This document shows, piece after piece, positions 34,983 to 43,720 of a DNA stretch of 64,000 bases. Made by a program: the position numbers and the translations under genes. Below the pieces are notes generated by a model that worked only from the letters and a program-made list of their open reading frames with translations, was not told the DNA's origin and searched no databases. Numbering within the stretch: the stretch's first letter is position 1; every line of letters begins with the position of its first letter. This DNA is from JBMNCR01 sp049366695 (lineage in GTDB: Bacteria; Bacillota; Clostridia; Eubacteriales; Alkalibacteraceae), in assembly GCA_049366695.1 (NCBI GenBank), contig JBMNCR010000066.1, positions 1 through 64,000 of the forward strand, read 5' to 3'.

Positions 34983-35184
34983 AAAAACTAGTGAAAGTAT
35001 TATCATAGATGAAAATATAGAAATAAAAATTCTAGATATAGTAGATGGTAAGATAAAAATAGGTATTGAGGCACCTAAAGATATATCTATACTGAGAAAA
35101 GAAGTTTATGAAAATGTAAAAGCTGAGAATATTGCTTCATTGGAAACAAAGGTAAATATTATGGATGTTATTAATAATATATAA
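34966..35184 (+). CDS. csrA: Translational repressor CsrA
   Basis: This RNA-binding dimer has 72 residues: MLVLNRKTSESIIIDENIEI, VDGKIKIGIEAPKDISILRKEVY and an extended tail. It represses flagellin translation in Bacillus by binding the leader, and is antagonised by FliW. Here it overlaps fliW and lies 400 bp before the flagellin start, whose leader has a matching hairpin. ACAGGTGAG is the ribosome site. Confidence 0.96.
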   Translation: MLVLNRKTSESIIIDENIEIKILDIVDGKIKIGIEAPKDISILRKEVYENVKAENIASLETKVNIMDVINNI

Positions 35185-35286
35185 AATTAGTTTTATTATC
35201 TAATTAGAATTTTAAATCCTTTATAATCTCTACAGTTACAACATTCATTTCGCTATCTTTAATAATGCTTCAACAATAGCCCAAAT

Positions 35287-35428
35287 GTCATTCAGAGCGG
35301 AGCCAAGAATCTTTCCCAAGCAACTGCTTTTCACAGTTCATATTTCCATAGCTAATTTATGTCGCAAAAGACTAATAAAGTATTCCACTAGGGTTATAGA
35401 TCCTCCGTCGCAAGCTCCTCTGGATGAC
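35287..35428. repeat. REP/MITE-like element with degenerate inverted ends
   Basis: The left end GTCATTCAGAGCGGAGCC and following AAGAATCT match, imperfectly inverted, the right end AGATCCTCCG ... CTGGATGAC. It is richer in GC than its surroundings and has no coding frame. Similar GTCATTC-GAGCG-AAGAATCT ends are familiar from repeats in many bacterial genomes. This copy looks decayed. Confidence 0.55.
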
Positions 35429-35476
35429 GTAGGAGATTATTTTTAATAAATAGTTTATTTTTTTTATTAATGCTAT

Positions 35477-35502
35477 TAAACAATATAAAGTGGTGCCGAT
35501 AA
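35477..35502 (+). promoter_or_regulatory. SigD-type promoter of the flagellin gene
   Basis: TAAA (35477-35480) and GCCGATAA (35495-35502) are spaced by 14 nt, close to the flagellar sigma consensus TAAA-N15-GCCGATAT. The cognate sigma factor is encoded at 60.5 kb. Confidence 0.75.
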
Positions 35503-35508
35503 AACTAT

Positions 35509-35580
35509 TAAGAGGAAAATATCGGCCGATATTTCTTTAAGGCAAGGATGCCAATAATTAAAATTCAAGGAGGAATTACA
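35509..35580 (+). promoter_or_regulatory. Flagellin leader with CsrA-type sites
   Basis: The leader contains a perfect 18-bp palindrome (35517-35534). After it, the short hairpin GGCA-AGGA-TGCC (35541-35552) presents AGGA in its loop, the ideal CsrA target. The second target is the ribosome site AAGGAGGA (35567-35574). Two such sites are how CsrA blocks flagellin translation in Bacillus subtilis. Confidence 0.65.
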
Positions 35581-36942
35581 ATGAGAATTAATCATAATAT
35601 CTCGGCTATGAATACTTATTCAAGAATGTCAAGTGCGTCAAGTGCACAAGCAAAATCTTTAGAAAAATTATCTTCTGGTTTAAGAATTAATAAAGCTGGA
35701 GATGACGCTGCAGGACTAGCAATTTCAGAAAAGATGAGAGGGCAAATAGGCGGACTTGATCAAGCTGTAAGAAATGCTCAAGATGGTATCTCTATGATAC
35801 AAACTGCTGAAGGTGCTTTAAGCGAAAGTCATTCAATATTAAATAGAATGAGAGAGCTCGCTGTTCAAGCTTCAAATGATACTAATACTGATGATGATAG
35901 AGCTGAAATCCAAAAAGAAATGAATCAATTAACTTCTGAAATTAGTAGAATTGGTAATAATACAGAATTTAATACTAAAAAACTTATAAATGGTCAAATG
36001 AGTGGTGCAGGTAGTGGTGCAACTCATGAAGCTAATACTATTGCATTTGATGCAGGATTTACTGCTAATACTGCACACGCTGATGTTACCCTAAGTCTTG
36101 GTGGAACTACGTATACTATTGCCTTTGCTGAAGGTACTGATAGCGGTACCGGTAATGTATCTATTGATGCTTCAACTAACACTATTACTGTTGGTATACA
36201 AGATGCAGTAAATGTTATCGGAACAGATGTAGCAAATGGATTGAATCAATTAATTGGTGCTGAAAGCGGTGAAACATTAAATGAATTTACAGTAACATCT
36301 GGTGGTGCAGATGAAATAACAATTACTGCAAAAGCTACAGGAATATACGCAGGTGCAGCGGGTGCTGAATCAATCAAATTAACTTCTGGGTTAGATGCAG
36401 GAAAAATAACACAAGATACTAATGGTACAAATGGTACAGATGGTAACGCTAGTCTTCAAGTTGGAGCCAATCAAGATCAGCAATTTACTGTAAATATCGG
36501 AGATATGAGAGCATTAGCTAATTTAAAAATTTCTGGTACAACAGCAGGAGCAGCTCACTCTGTAACTACTGATGCTTATTTTACAACTGGAGCAGATAAT
36601 CAATTAACTGATATCAGTGCAAGTGGTACACCGGAGTATGCGCTTGATATTACTTCTGCTGATAAAGCGACTAATGCTATTACTGTTCTTGATGCAGCAA
36701 TTCAAACTGTATCTGCTGAAAGATCAAAATTAGGTGCTTATCAAAATAGATTAGATCATACTATTAACAATTTAACTACAACTTCTGAAAATTTGACAGC
36801 TGCAGAATCTCGTATTAGAGACGTAGATATGGCTAAAGAAATGATGGATTTCACTAAGAATAATATATTAAGTCAAGCTGCTACAAGCATGCTTGCACAA
36901 GCAAATCAAATGCCTCAAGCTGTATTACAATTATTAAGATAA
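35581..36942 (+). CDS. Flagellin
   Basis: This 453-residue filament subunit has conserved N-terminal D0/D1 helices (MRINHNISAMNTYSRM, LEKLSSGLRINKAGDDAAGL, GISMIQTAEGALSE). The variable Thr/Gly/Ala-rich middle (about 140-365) is longer than in minimal flagellins. The C-terminal helices have LGAYQNRLDHTINNL and AATSMLAQANQMPQAVLQLL. The ATG at 35581 follows AAGGAGGA. It is probably expressed by SigD and repressed by CsrA. Codon use is smoother and less AT-extreme than in its neighbours, as expected for a highly expressed gene. Confidence 0.97.
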   Translation: MRINHNISAMNTYSRMSSASSAQAKSLEKLSSGLRINKAGDDAAGLAISEKMRGQIGGLDQAVRNAQDGISMIQTAEGALSESHSILNRMRELAVQASNDTNTDDDRAEIQKEMNQLTSEISRIGNNTEFNTKKLINGQMSGAGSGATHEANTIAFDAGFTANTAHADVTLSLGGTTYTIAFAEGTDSGTGNVSIDASTNTITVGIQDAVNVIGTDVANGLNQLIGAESGETLNEFTVTSGGADEITITAKATGIYAGAAGAESIKLTSGLDAGKITQDTNGTNGTDGNASLQVGANQDQQFTVNIGDMRALANLKISGTTAGAAHSVTTDAYFTTGADNQLTDISASGTPEYALDITSADKATNAITVLDAAIQTVSAERSKLGAYQNRLDHTINNLTTTSENLTAAESRIRDVDMAKEMMDFTKNNILSQAATSMLAQANQMPQAVLQLLR

Positions 36943-36953
36943 TAAATTCTTAC

Positions 36954-36988
36954 AAATGCCGGTTATTAACGGCCGGCATTTATTTATA
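36954..36988 (+). terminator. Flagellin terminator
   Basis: AAATGCCGG pairs with CCGGCATTT around a 10-nt loop, then TATTTATA. It would limit read-through from the abundant flagellin mRNA into flaG-fliD. Confidence 0.75.
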
Positions 36989-37006
36989 AATATGTAGGTG
37001 ATGTAT

Positions 37007-37375
37007 ATGATCCAAATCATACGGCCTGTTTACGAAGTGAATAAGCCTATCCCAAAAGCCGAAGGAAAAGAATTAGATAATAATACTAAAGAGAATAAAA
37101 ATTATAATGTGATTAATACTTATGAGTTTCAGGGAGAAGAATATAAATACACAGGAGATGATTTGAAAAAAGCTGTAAATGAGACCAATAAAATGATATT
37201 TGGTGGAAACAGTCATTTTGAATTTCAGGTACATGAAAAAACTGGAGCTATGATGGTAAAACTAATTGATAATAATACCAATGAAGTAATAAAAGAAATA
37301 CCTCCTGAAAAGATATTGGATTTAGTTGCTAATATTTGGGAGTTGGTTGGTATTATTGTAGATGAGAAGGGTTGA
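37007..37375 (+). CDS. flaG: Flagellar protein FlaG
   Basis: FlaG influences filament length. The 122-residue protein has a variable N-terminus and the family core NKMIFGGNSHFEFQVHEKTG followed by MVKLIDNNTNEVIKEIPPEK and ILDLVANIWELVGIIVDEK. The ATG at 37007 follows AGGTGATG. It lies between flagellin and fliD, as usual. Confidence 0.92.
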   Translation: MIQIIRPVYEVNKPIPKAEGKELDNNTKENKNYNVINTYEFQGEEYKYTGDDLKKAVNETNKMIFGGNSHFEFQVHEKTGAMMVKLIDNNTNEVIKEIPPEKILDLVANIWELVGIIVDEKG

Positions 37376-37380
37376 TTTAG

Positions 37381-38769
37381 ATGACTAGTTCTATTAATTT
37401 TTTAGGTTCTTATTCAGGAATTGATCAAACAACAATAGATTCTCTTATGGAAGCTGAAAAACTACCTTTAATTCAATTATCCAACAAGAAGGTAACATTA
37501 GAAGAGAAAAATGATGCTTGGAGAGATATTAATACTAGATTAAACTCTCTATATGAAAAAATAGAAGTATTACAAGACAATGATACCTTACAAGCTAAGA
37601 CTTCTACTTCTACTGATTCAAATCATGTAACAGTTACTGCTAATAAAAACTCAGCGGTAGGGACTTATGAGATTTACGTAGAGCAACTTGCTACAAGCAC
37701 ATCAGTTATTTCTGGGGAAATTACATTGGCAGATGGAGATAATTCTAAAGCGTTAGGTATTACAGGGGAATTTACGATAACCAATGATGATAGTACTGCA
37801 GTTATAATAAACATAGAAGATACTGATAATCTTAAAAACATAGTAAGTAAAATAAATAATGAGACTGATAATTCTGGGATAAGTGCTACCATTGTTAATA
37901 GTAGAATTATTCTAAATGATGAGAATACGGGCGAAAGAAATATAACATTAACAGATGATGCAAATAGTACTCTCGCTAAATTAGGATTAGATTCAAGCTC
38001 GCGCACTGATAGTAACGGTACAAATTCTCTTTTTACTATTAATGGAGTAGACGTTGAACGCACTACTAATTCTGTAAGTGATGTTGTCGAATACCTTACA
38101 ATTAATCTTAAAAGTGAACATAGTTCAGGAGATAGTGAAATAGTAACTGTAAGAAACGATACTAGTAAGATTACTACGGCTGTACAGGACTTTGTTGATC
38201 AGTATAATTCTACAATGACATTTATTGAAGATAAACTATCAACTGGAGATCCTGATATAGATGATGATGCAGGAACATTAGCAGGTGATAGTACATTGAT
38301 GAGATTACATTCATCGCTTCGTTCTTTAGTAACAAAAACTATAGATAATGAAAATTCGAGTATAGATGATATATCTGAACTTGGAGTTACTACTATTGAT
38401 AAGTATGGACAATTACAATTTGATTCTAGTAAGTTAACGGAAGCTATGCAAAACAATTCAGAAAACGTAATTAATTTCTTTAGTAGTGAAGATGGTGATG
38501 GCAATGAAATAGGATATGTTAATAATATAAATACATATATTGATTCTTTTATTGCTAGTGATGGAATAATAGATAATAAAAATGATAGTTATGATAAAAG
38601 TTTAGCAGATCTCAGTGACTATATTGATAAATTTAATGAACGGATGGAAAGAAAAGAAGAATACTATATACAAATGTTTACAAATTTAGACGTAGCATTA
38701 ATGGAAGCAGAACAGCAAATGTCGTGGCTTGAAAATCAATTGGCTTCAATGACTGGAACAAGTGAATAA
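37381..38769 (+). CDS. fliD: Filament cap protein FliD
   Basis: This 462-residue cap (hook-associated protein 2) sits at the filament tip and folds flagellin. The N-terminus FLGSYSGIDQTTIDSLMEAEKLPL, the central NGVDVERTTNSVSDVVEYLT and the C-terminal coiled coil (about 415-460) match FliD_N and FliD_C. It starts 5 bp after flaG, with GAAGGG upstream. Confidence 0.95.
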   Translation: MTSSINFLGSYSGIDQTTIDSLMEAEKLPLIQLSNKKVTLEEKNDAWRDINTRLNSLYEKIEVLQDNDTLQAKTSTSTDSNHVTVTANKNSAVGTYEIYVEQLATSTSVISGEITLADGDNSKALGITGEFTITNDDSTAVIINIEDTDNLKNIVSKINNETDNSGISATIVNSRIILNDENTGERNITLTDDANSTLAKLGLDSSSRTDSNGTNSLFTINGVDVERTTNSVSDVVEYLTINLKSEHSSGDSEIVTVRNDTSKITTAVQDFVDQYNSTMTFIEDKLSTGDPDIDDDAGTLAGDSTLMRLHSSLRSLVTKTIDNENSSIDDISELGVTTIDKYGQLQFDSSKLTEAMQNNSENVINFFSSEDGDGNEIGYVNNINTYIDSFIASDGIIDNKNDSYDKSLADLSDYIDKFNERMERKEEYYIQMFTNLDVALMEAEQQMSWLENQLASMTGTSE

Positions 38770-38786
38770 TATTGATGGAGGTATTA

Positions 38787-39158
38787 ATGGTGTATCAAAA
38801 TCATGCGTATGCTAATAACCAATATATAAATAATCAAATAATGACAGCATCAAAGAAAAAATTATTAATTATGTTATACGAAGGTGCAATAAAAAATTTA
38901 AAATTAACTGAAAAATCGATGGAAAGCAAAGATATTGAAAAAATAAATTATTATCTAACAAAAACTCAAAGCATTATACTAGAACTAATGTCAACTTTAA
39001 ATTTTGAATTAGGCGGAGATATAGCAAAAAATTTGTATAATTTATATGACTATATGTATGTAAAATTAATTCAAGGGAATATTGATAAAGATTTAGATAG
39101 TGTTATAGAAGTGAGAAATTATATGGAGGAATTAAAGAATACATGGATTCAGATATAA
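38787..39158 (+). CDS. fliS: Flagellin export chaperone FliS
   Basis: This protein has about 124 residues with the typical MVYQNHAYANNQYINNQIMTA start, the KLLIMLYEGAIKNL helix and ELMSTLNFELGGDIAKNLY. FliS binds the flagellin C-terminus and keeps it unpolymerised. GGAGG is 5 nt before the ATG at 38787. It overlaps the next gene by 16 bases. Confidence 0.95.
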   Translation: MVYQNHAYANNQYINNQIMTASKKKLLIMLYEGAIKNLKLTEKSMESKDIEKINYYLTKTQSIILELMSTLNFELGGDIAKNLYNLYDYMYVKLIQGNIDKDLDSVIEVRNYMEELKNTWIQI

Positions 39159-39526
39159 ATCTTAAATATAAAGAACTATTAGAAAATAGAGATGAAATAC
39201 TGGATAATATTCTTAAAAATTTTACATTACACGATGAAACTGAGATTTATAAAATAGTAGATTTAAATACAAGTGAACTGCAAAAATTAAGATTAGTAGA
39301 AAATGAAATGCGAAATATTGCTAAAGTAGAACACTTTGATAATGAGGAAACAATAAAAAAATATAATATTATTGTAAAAAAGCAATTTCACTTGATTAAG
39401 GCTCTAAAACTGAAAAAGAAAGATAATATCAAAAATATAACTCAGTTGCAGAAAAAAAACGATGTAATGAATAATTATGTTACAAAAAAAACGAAATCTA
39501 TTTTTGTAGATAAAGATTTTAATTAA
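39143..39526 (+). CDS. FliT-like flagellar chaperone
   Basis: This 127-residue, all-helical, highly charged protein begins inside fliS and sits where FliT, the FliD chaperone, is found. The sequence (LKYKELLENRDEILDNIL, LQKLRLVENEMRNI, a basic C-terminus) fits a coiled-coil chaperone, but no residue signature is decisive. The name rests on position. The ATG at 39143 has only a distant GGAGG. Confidence 0.6.
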   Translation: MDSDINLKYKELLENRDEILDNILKNFTLHDETEIYKIVDLNTSELQKLRLVENEMRNIAKVEHFDNEETIKKYNIIVKKQFHLIKALKLKKKDNIKNITQLQKKNDVMNNYVTKKTKSIFVDKDFN

Positions 39527-39539
39527 ATGAGGAAATATT

Positions 39540-40511
39540 ATGGGTCAATTAAAAGAAATAAATTATAAAAAAGAAAAAAATATTTTGAAGATATCTATTG
39601 TTAATGATGGGATTCAAAAATTAGTTGATCATGAGCATAAAATTGAAAAAAAAGAATATGATTTTCACAAAATAGGCTGTAGTAAAAGAGCGAGCACACC
39701 TTTTAAGAATAGAGATGATTTTTATAAAAGAGGAAAAAGTTCTAGTAATTCTATAAAATATCAGTGCAAGGAATGCAAAAAAATAACAAATGTATTACCT
39801 GAAAATATCGACTTTATATATTATTATCAGCAACAAAATGATTATTTATATGAAATGTTGCAAATGATTATTAATAACAAAACAATTAATGAGATATGTA
39901 AAGAATTAAATATTACGAATAAAACGTATTATCATAAATTGCAATTGTTATCAAATAAATTTTCTAATTTTCAAAATAGATTTGAAGATAGTTATTTTAT
40001 GAATAAATCATTTGATAATATTTATATAAATTCAAATATATATACATGTGATAAAAATAAATGGAAAATGATAATGACTTGTGACTTTTTATCAGGATAT
40101 ATTTTTAGATGTGATATCGAGACGAATATTAAATATTTTGAAAATTTTTATACAAGGGTTGCGGTACCTCACTTTTACTTAATAATTAGGAATAAAAAAA
40201 TTAATTATTTAAATCTTGTGACTTCAAACATAAGGTTATATGATGAAATAATAGGACATTTAGATAGAAAAATAATACCAATCATTGATGATGATGAGAA
40301 CCAGTCAATAAAGTATGTTGAATATTTAAAAGATAATGTAAAACGTTTGAATTCTCCATACATACATTTTTATCAGAATATTTTTAAAGTTATATATAAT
40401 TTTACTTATCCATCCTGTGTTAATGCAGATAAATTAGTAACTCCTGCGCAATCATTAAATTTAACAGATAAAAAATATTCAATTAAAAATATAATATTGA
40501 ATGAATTTTAA
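39540..40511 (+). CDS. Transposase-derived protein at the end of the filament operon
   Basis: This 323-residue protein lies 13 bp after the FliT-like gene. Residues about 40-85 form a zinc-ribbon remnant (Cys 47, then YQCKECKK with Cys 76/79; one knuckle cysteine is missing). Residues 112-138 form a helix-turn-helix (TINEICKELNITNKTYYHKL). Residues about 165-315 resemble a DDE integrase core: MTCDFLSGYIF (Asp 182), TSNIRLYDEIIG where the second Asp is Ser 229, VEYLKDNVKRL (Glu 261), and IFKVIYNF ... TPAQSLNL, matching the YNF-RPH-TPA end of transposases. No inverted repeats flank it. It looks domesticated, possibly DNA-binding. Function unknown. Confidence 0.6.
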   Translation: MGQLKEINYKKEKNILKISIVNDGIQKLVDHEHKIEKKEYDFHKIGCSKRASTPFKNRDDFYKRGKSSSNSIKYQCKECKKITNVLPENIDFIYYYQQQNDYLYEMLQMIINNKTINEICKELNITNKTYYHKLQLLSNKFSNFQNRFEDSYFMNKSFDNIYINSNIYTCDKNKWKMIMTCDFLSGYIFRCDIETNIKYFENFYTRVAVPHFYLIIRNKKINYLNLVTSNIRLYDEIIGHLDRKIIPIIDDDENQSIKYVEYLKDNVKRLNSPYIHFYQNIFKVIYNFTYPSCVNADKLVTPAQSLNLTDKKYSIKNIILNEF

Positions 40512-40523
40512 TATGAGTATACG

Positions 40524-40556
40524 AAAATTTCTGGTAAAACACCAGGAATTTTTTTA
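40524..40556 (+). terminator. Terminator of the chemotaxis/filament gene series
   Basis: The 12-bp stem AAAATTTCTGGT/ACCAGGAATTTT (one G-U pair) with loop AAAAC leads into a T7 run. It divides the two flagellar transcription units. Confidence 0.85.
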
Positions 40557-40814
40557 ATTGGTTGAATTTTCAAAGTGTTTACTTGATATTTCTAGTATAT
40601 TTTCCTTAATATTCTTTATAAAAAAGGTATGAGCAAATGCTCAACATAACAATATTTGCACCTTAAAAGTAAAAAAATTCTTTTTTTGTATTGATTTTTT
40701 ATACAAATACAATTAAAATTATAATAAATTCGACTATATTTATTTGTAATCGACATAATTTATTTAAATAGAAATATTCTAAAATATTATTTATTTTCTA
40801 ATGGAGGGGTGTAA
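40557..40814 (+). other. AT-rich promoter region of the flgB operon
   Basis: No gene is seen. The stretch must hold the promoter of the basal-body operon. Several TATAAT-like boxes occur (for example TTATAATAAAT near 40719), but none has a clean -35 box at 17 nt, so I cannot place it. No flagellar-sigma promoter is evident. A GGAGGGGTG ribosome site for flgB ends the region. Confidence 0.4.
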
Positions 40815-41201
40815 TTGGGTGATTTAAGCTATGATTTAATAAAAAAGGGTTTGGATGTTTCATCCATGCGTCAAAAGACAATATCTAGTAATATTGCAAA
40901 TGTTAATACTCCTAATTATAAAGTCAATAGAGTTGAATTTGAAGAATTACTTTTACAATATATAGACGACAATGGGATAGATATGACTAAAACAGATGAT
41001 AAGCATTTTGGTTACGATAGTATTGAAGATATAGAAGCTGTTGTTCAAAAGAGGGAGAATACTTTCTTGAATGATAATGGAAATAACGTAGACATTGATT
41101 TGGAAATGACTAATTTAGCCGCAAATGAGATTTATTATAATGCTTTGATTGAACAAATGAATAGAAAACTAGGGAATTTAAATTATGTTATTAATAAATA
41201 G
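40815..41201 (+). CDS. flgB: Flagellar rod protein FlgB
   Basis: This proximal rod protein has 128 residues, with the rod motif TISSNIANVNTPNYKVNRVEFEELL near the N-terminus, in part RQKTISSNIANVNTPNY. The C-terminal helix is YYNALIEQMNRKLGNLNYVI. It starts with TTG after GGAGGGGTG and is the first gene of the basal-body operon. Confidence 0.95.
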   Translation: MGDLSYDLIKKGLDVSSMRQKTISSNIANVNTPNYKVNRVEFEELLLQYIDDNGIDMTKTDDKHFGYDSIEDIEAVVQKRENTFLNDNGNNVDIDLEMTNLAANEIYYNALIEQMNRKLGNLNYVINK

Positions 41202-41212
41202 GGGGATTTAAT

Positions 41213-41647
41213 ATGTCTGTATTTGATACCATGCAAATAAATGCTAGTGGACTTACTCTTGAAAGATTAAAGATCGATATTATTTCTACAAATATTGCAA
41301 ATGTAAACACAACTAGAACAGAAGAGGGTGGACCTTACAAAAAAAAAGGAGTGTTATTCCAAGAAAGCCTAAAGAGTGAAATTGATAAAATTACAGGTGA
41401 GTATGAAAAAGTAAGTTCTGGGGTAAAAGTTACAGGTATTTACGAAGATACAGAGAATTTTAAGAGGGTATATAATCCATCTCATCCAGATGCTGATGAG
41501 GATGGTTATGTTCTTATGCCGAATGTAAATATTGTTGATGAAATGGTTGATCTGATAAGTACACAAAGAGCTTATGAGGCAAATGTAACTGCACTTAATG
41601 CAAGCAAAGGCATATTAATGAAAGCTTTGCAAATATCAAAAGATTAA
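41213..41647 (+). CDS. flgC: Flagellar rod protein FlgC
   Basis: This 144-residue rod protein has ASGLTLERLKIDIISTNIAN (in part), the GGPYKKKGVLFQE segment and the closing PNVNIVDEMVDLISTQRAYE with the conserved ALNASKGILMKALQI. AGGGGGATT precedes the ATG. fliE follows after 95 bp. Confidence 0.96.
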   Translation: MSVFDTMQINASGLTLERLKIDIISTNIANVNTTRTEEGGPYKKKGVLFQESLKSEIDKITGEYEKVSSGVKVTGIYEDTENFKRVYNPSHPDADEDGYVLMPNVNIVDEMVDLISTQRAYEANVTALNASKGILMKALQISKD

Positions 41648-41742
41648 TCTACATATGTGCTATTGTTTTACTCTTTTTATTATTATTTTTAGATATATAC
41701 ATTATACTTATGCAAATAATTTATTAGAAAGTGGTGTTTAGC

Positions 41743-42108
41743 ATGAATAGCATAAATTCTTTATATAATAGCTTTACTAGTAATAACAATAGAATCTCCA
41801 ATGAAACTTTGTCAAACTTGTATAAATCTACTGAAGAAGACAGCAATTTTGAGACAAACATGGTTGAGAATACTTCAAGTGAATTTAGTTCTACATTTAA
41901 AGATTTGATTTCTGAACAAATAGATATGGTAAATGAAAAGCAAATCCAGTCTGACGAGGCTATTCAGGATTTTATTAGTGGTGAATCAGATGATATTCAT
42001 ACTGTAATGATAGTTGCTGAAGAAGCAAGATTATCATTAGAATTAGCTGTTCAAGTTAGAAACAAATGCATTGAAGCTTATAAAGAGATTAATAATATGC
42101 AATTATAA
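41743..42108 (+). CDS. fliE: Hook-basal body complex protein FliE
   Basis: FliE joins the MS ring to the rod. The 121-residue protein has a variable N-terminus and a conserved C-terminal half (SSTFKDLISEQIDMVNEKQ, DIHTVMIVAEEARLSLELAV, VRNKCIEAYKEINNMQL). The ATG at 41743 is preferred, though its ribosome site (GTGGTG) is weak. Confidence 0.94.
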   Translation: MNSINSLYNSFTSNNNRISNETLSNLYKSTEEDSNFETNMVENTSSEFSSTFKDLISEQIDMVNEKQIQSDEAIQDFISGESDDIHTVMIVAEEARLSLELAVQVRNKCIEAYKEINNMQL

Positions 42109-42146
42109 TATTAATTTGACTAATTTAAAAGGAGAATAATTAATTA

Positions 42147-43709
42147 ATGGAAAGACTTAATGCTTTGTTTAGTGGTGTAAAAGGTGGATGGAACAGCATG
42201 AACAAGAAAAAAAAGATTAGTATGATTACTATTATTGTTTGTGTTTTTTTATTAATTATTCTCTTAACAATTTATAATAATAACACTAATTATTCAATTC
42301 TATTTAGTAATCTTGAATTAAAAGATGCAGGTGAAATAGTTAGTGATTTAGAATCTAAAAAAATATCTTACAAATTAGAAAATGATGGAAAAGACATTTT
42401 AATTGACTCGGAAAATGTGGATGAATATAGATTGCAATTAGCTATGGATGGTATGATGCCTGAAAACTCTACCGGGTTTGAACTTTTTGATGATGTTGGT
42501 ATGATGCTTACAGATGAAGACAGGAAGATATTATATCAAAGAGCTCTTTCAGGAGAACTTCAAAGATCGATTATGTCTTTAGAATCGGTTAACTCAGCAA
42601 AGGTTTTATTAGTATTAGCTGAGGAAAGTATTTTTGATACAGAGTTAAAAGAGTCTTCAGCCTCAGTAGTTTTAGATATGAATTCAACATCTGAAGTAAC
42701 AGATGATATGATTAGAGGAATAGTAGCTTTAGTTTCAGGGGCTGTTAATAACTTGCCTGAGGAAAATATACAAGTAATTGATTCAAAAGGGAATTTGTTA
42801 AGTAACGATATTTTTCAAGAAGGTGGAGTAAATGCAATAGATGTTATTAATAATTATCAGCAAATAAGAGAAAGTTTTCAGAGTAAGATGGAAAATAGTC
42901 TAAATGAACTACTAGGAACTGCCTATGGCAAAGACAAAATTAAGATATCCGTTTATGCAGATTTAGATTTTGATTCTGAGGAGAGCACCGTAATAAGCTA
43001 TGAAAACCCTGTCATAGTAAGTGAGCAAACAACTGCAAGTGGAGGGAATCTTGATATTCAACAGGTAACAGAAGGTACAGTGGATGATAATGCAAGTAAT
43101 GTTGTAGAGACAAATGGTAATGGTGATACATCTACGTATTCAAAAACTATAAATAATGAATTAACTGAGGAAACAACTGTTTCAATAAAAGCGCCAGGGA
43201 AAGTGCTTAAACTAACGACTTCTGTAATATATGACGGTGATTTAACTGAAGAAGAAATAACAAAAATTAGAAATATTGTTGCCACAGCAACAGGATATGA
43301 CGTTAATAGAGGGGATCTTATTAGTGTTGAAGGTGTGCCATTTGATAAAACATATGAAGAACAACTTCAAAATGAATTAGATGCTATCAAAGCGGAAGAA
43401 GAAGCTAATAAAACTTTTTACGAAAAATATAAAGATTATTTTTTCTTTGGATTAATAAGTTTGCTTGGTTTAATTATTCTAATTTCTTTTATTAGATTTT
43501 TATTTGGAGCAAGAAAGAAAAAAGAAAGTAAGGTAGTGGAAGAACAATTAGCATTTGAAAGTCCAGTTGAAGGCAATGTAAATATAGTTGACGAAAAGAT
43601 AGAAAAATTAGATGTCGCCTCAAATGCTGATGAGAAAAAAATAAAAGATTATGCTAATGAAAATCCAGAAATTGCAGCTGATTTGATAAAAGCTTGGATT
43701 AAGGAATAG
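42147..43709 (+). CDS. fliF: Flagellar MS-ring protein FliF
   Basis: This 520-residue inner-membrane ring protein has a membrane helix near residues 24-44. The ring-building domains follow, with NYSILFSNLELKDAGEIVSD, the YRLQLAMDGMMPE segment and VLLVLAEESIF. A second helix lies near 430-455. The C-terminal tail contacting FliG is DYANENPEIAADLIKAWIKE. AAAGGAG lies 12 nt before the ATG. Confidence 0.96.
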   Translation: MERLNALFSGVKGGWNSMNKKKKISMITIIVCVFLLIILLTIYNNNTNYSILFSNLELKDAGEIVSDLESKKISYKLENDGKDILIDSENVDEYRLQLAMDGMMPENSTGFELFDDVGMMLTDEDRKILYQRALSGELQRSIMSLESVNSAKVLLVLAEESIFDTELKESSASVVLDMNSTSEVTDDMIRGIVALVSGAVNNLPEENIQVIDSKGNLLSNDIFQEGGVNAIDVINNYQQIRESFQSKMENSLNELLGTAYGKDKIKISVYADLDFDSEESTVISYENPVIVSEQTTASGGNLDIQQVTEGTVDDNASNVVETNGNGDTSTYSKTINNELTEETTVSIKAPGKVLKLTTSVIYDGDLTEEEITKIRNIVATATGYDVNRGDLISVEGVPFDKTYEEQLQNELDAIKAEEEANKTFYEKYKDYFFFGLISLLGLIILISFIRFLFGARKKKESKVVEEQLAFESPVEGNVNIVDEKIEKLDVASNADEKKIKDYANENPEIAADLIKAWIKE

Positions 43710-43720
43710 TAGGTGATGAA

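Noticed and set aside
35517..35534. Second flagellar-sigma promoter using GCCGATAT inside the palindrome
   Set aside because: No TAAA lies about 15 nt upstream; the GCCGATAA at 35495-35502 fits better.
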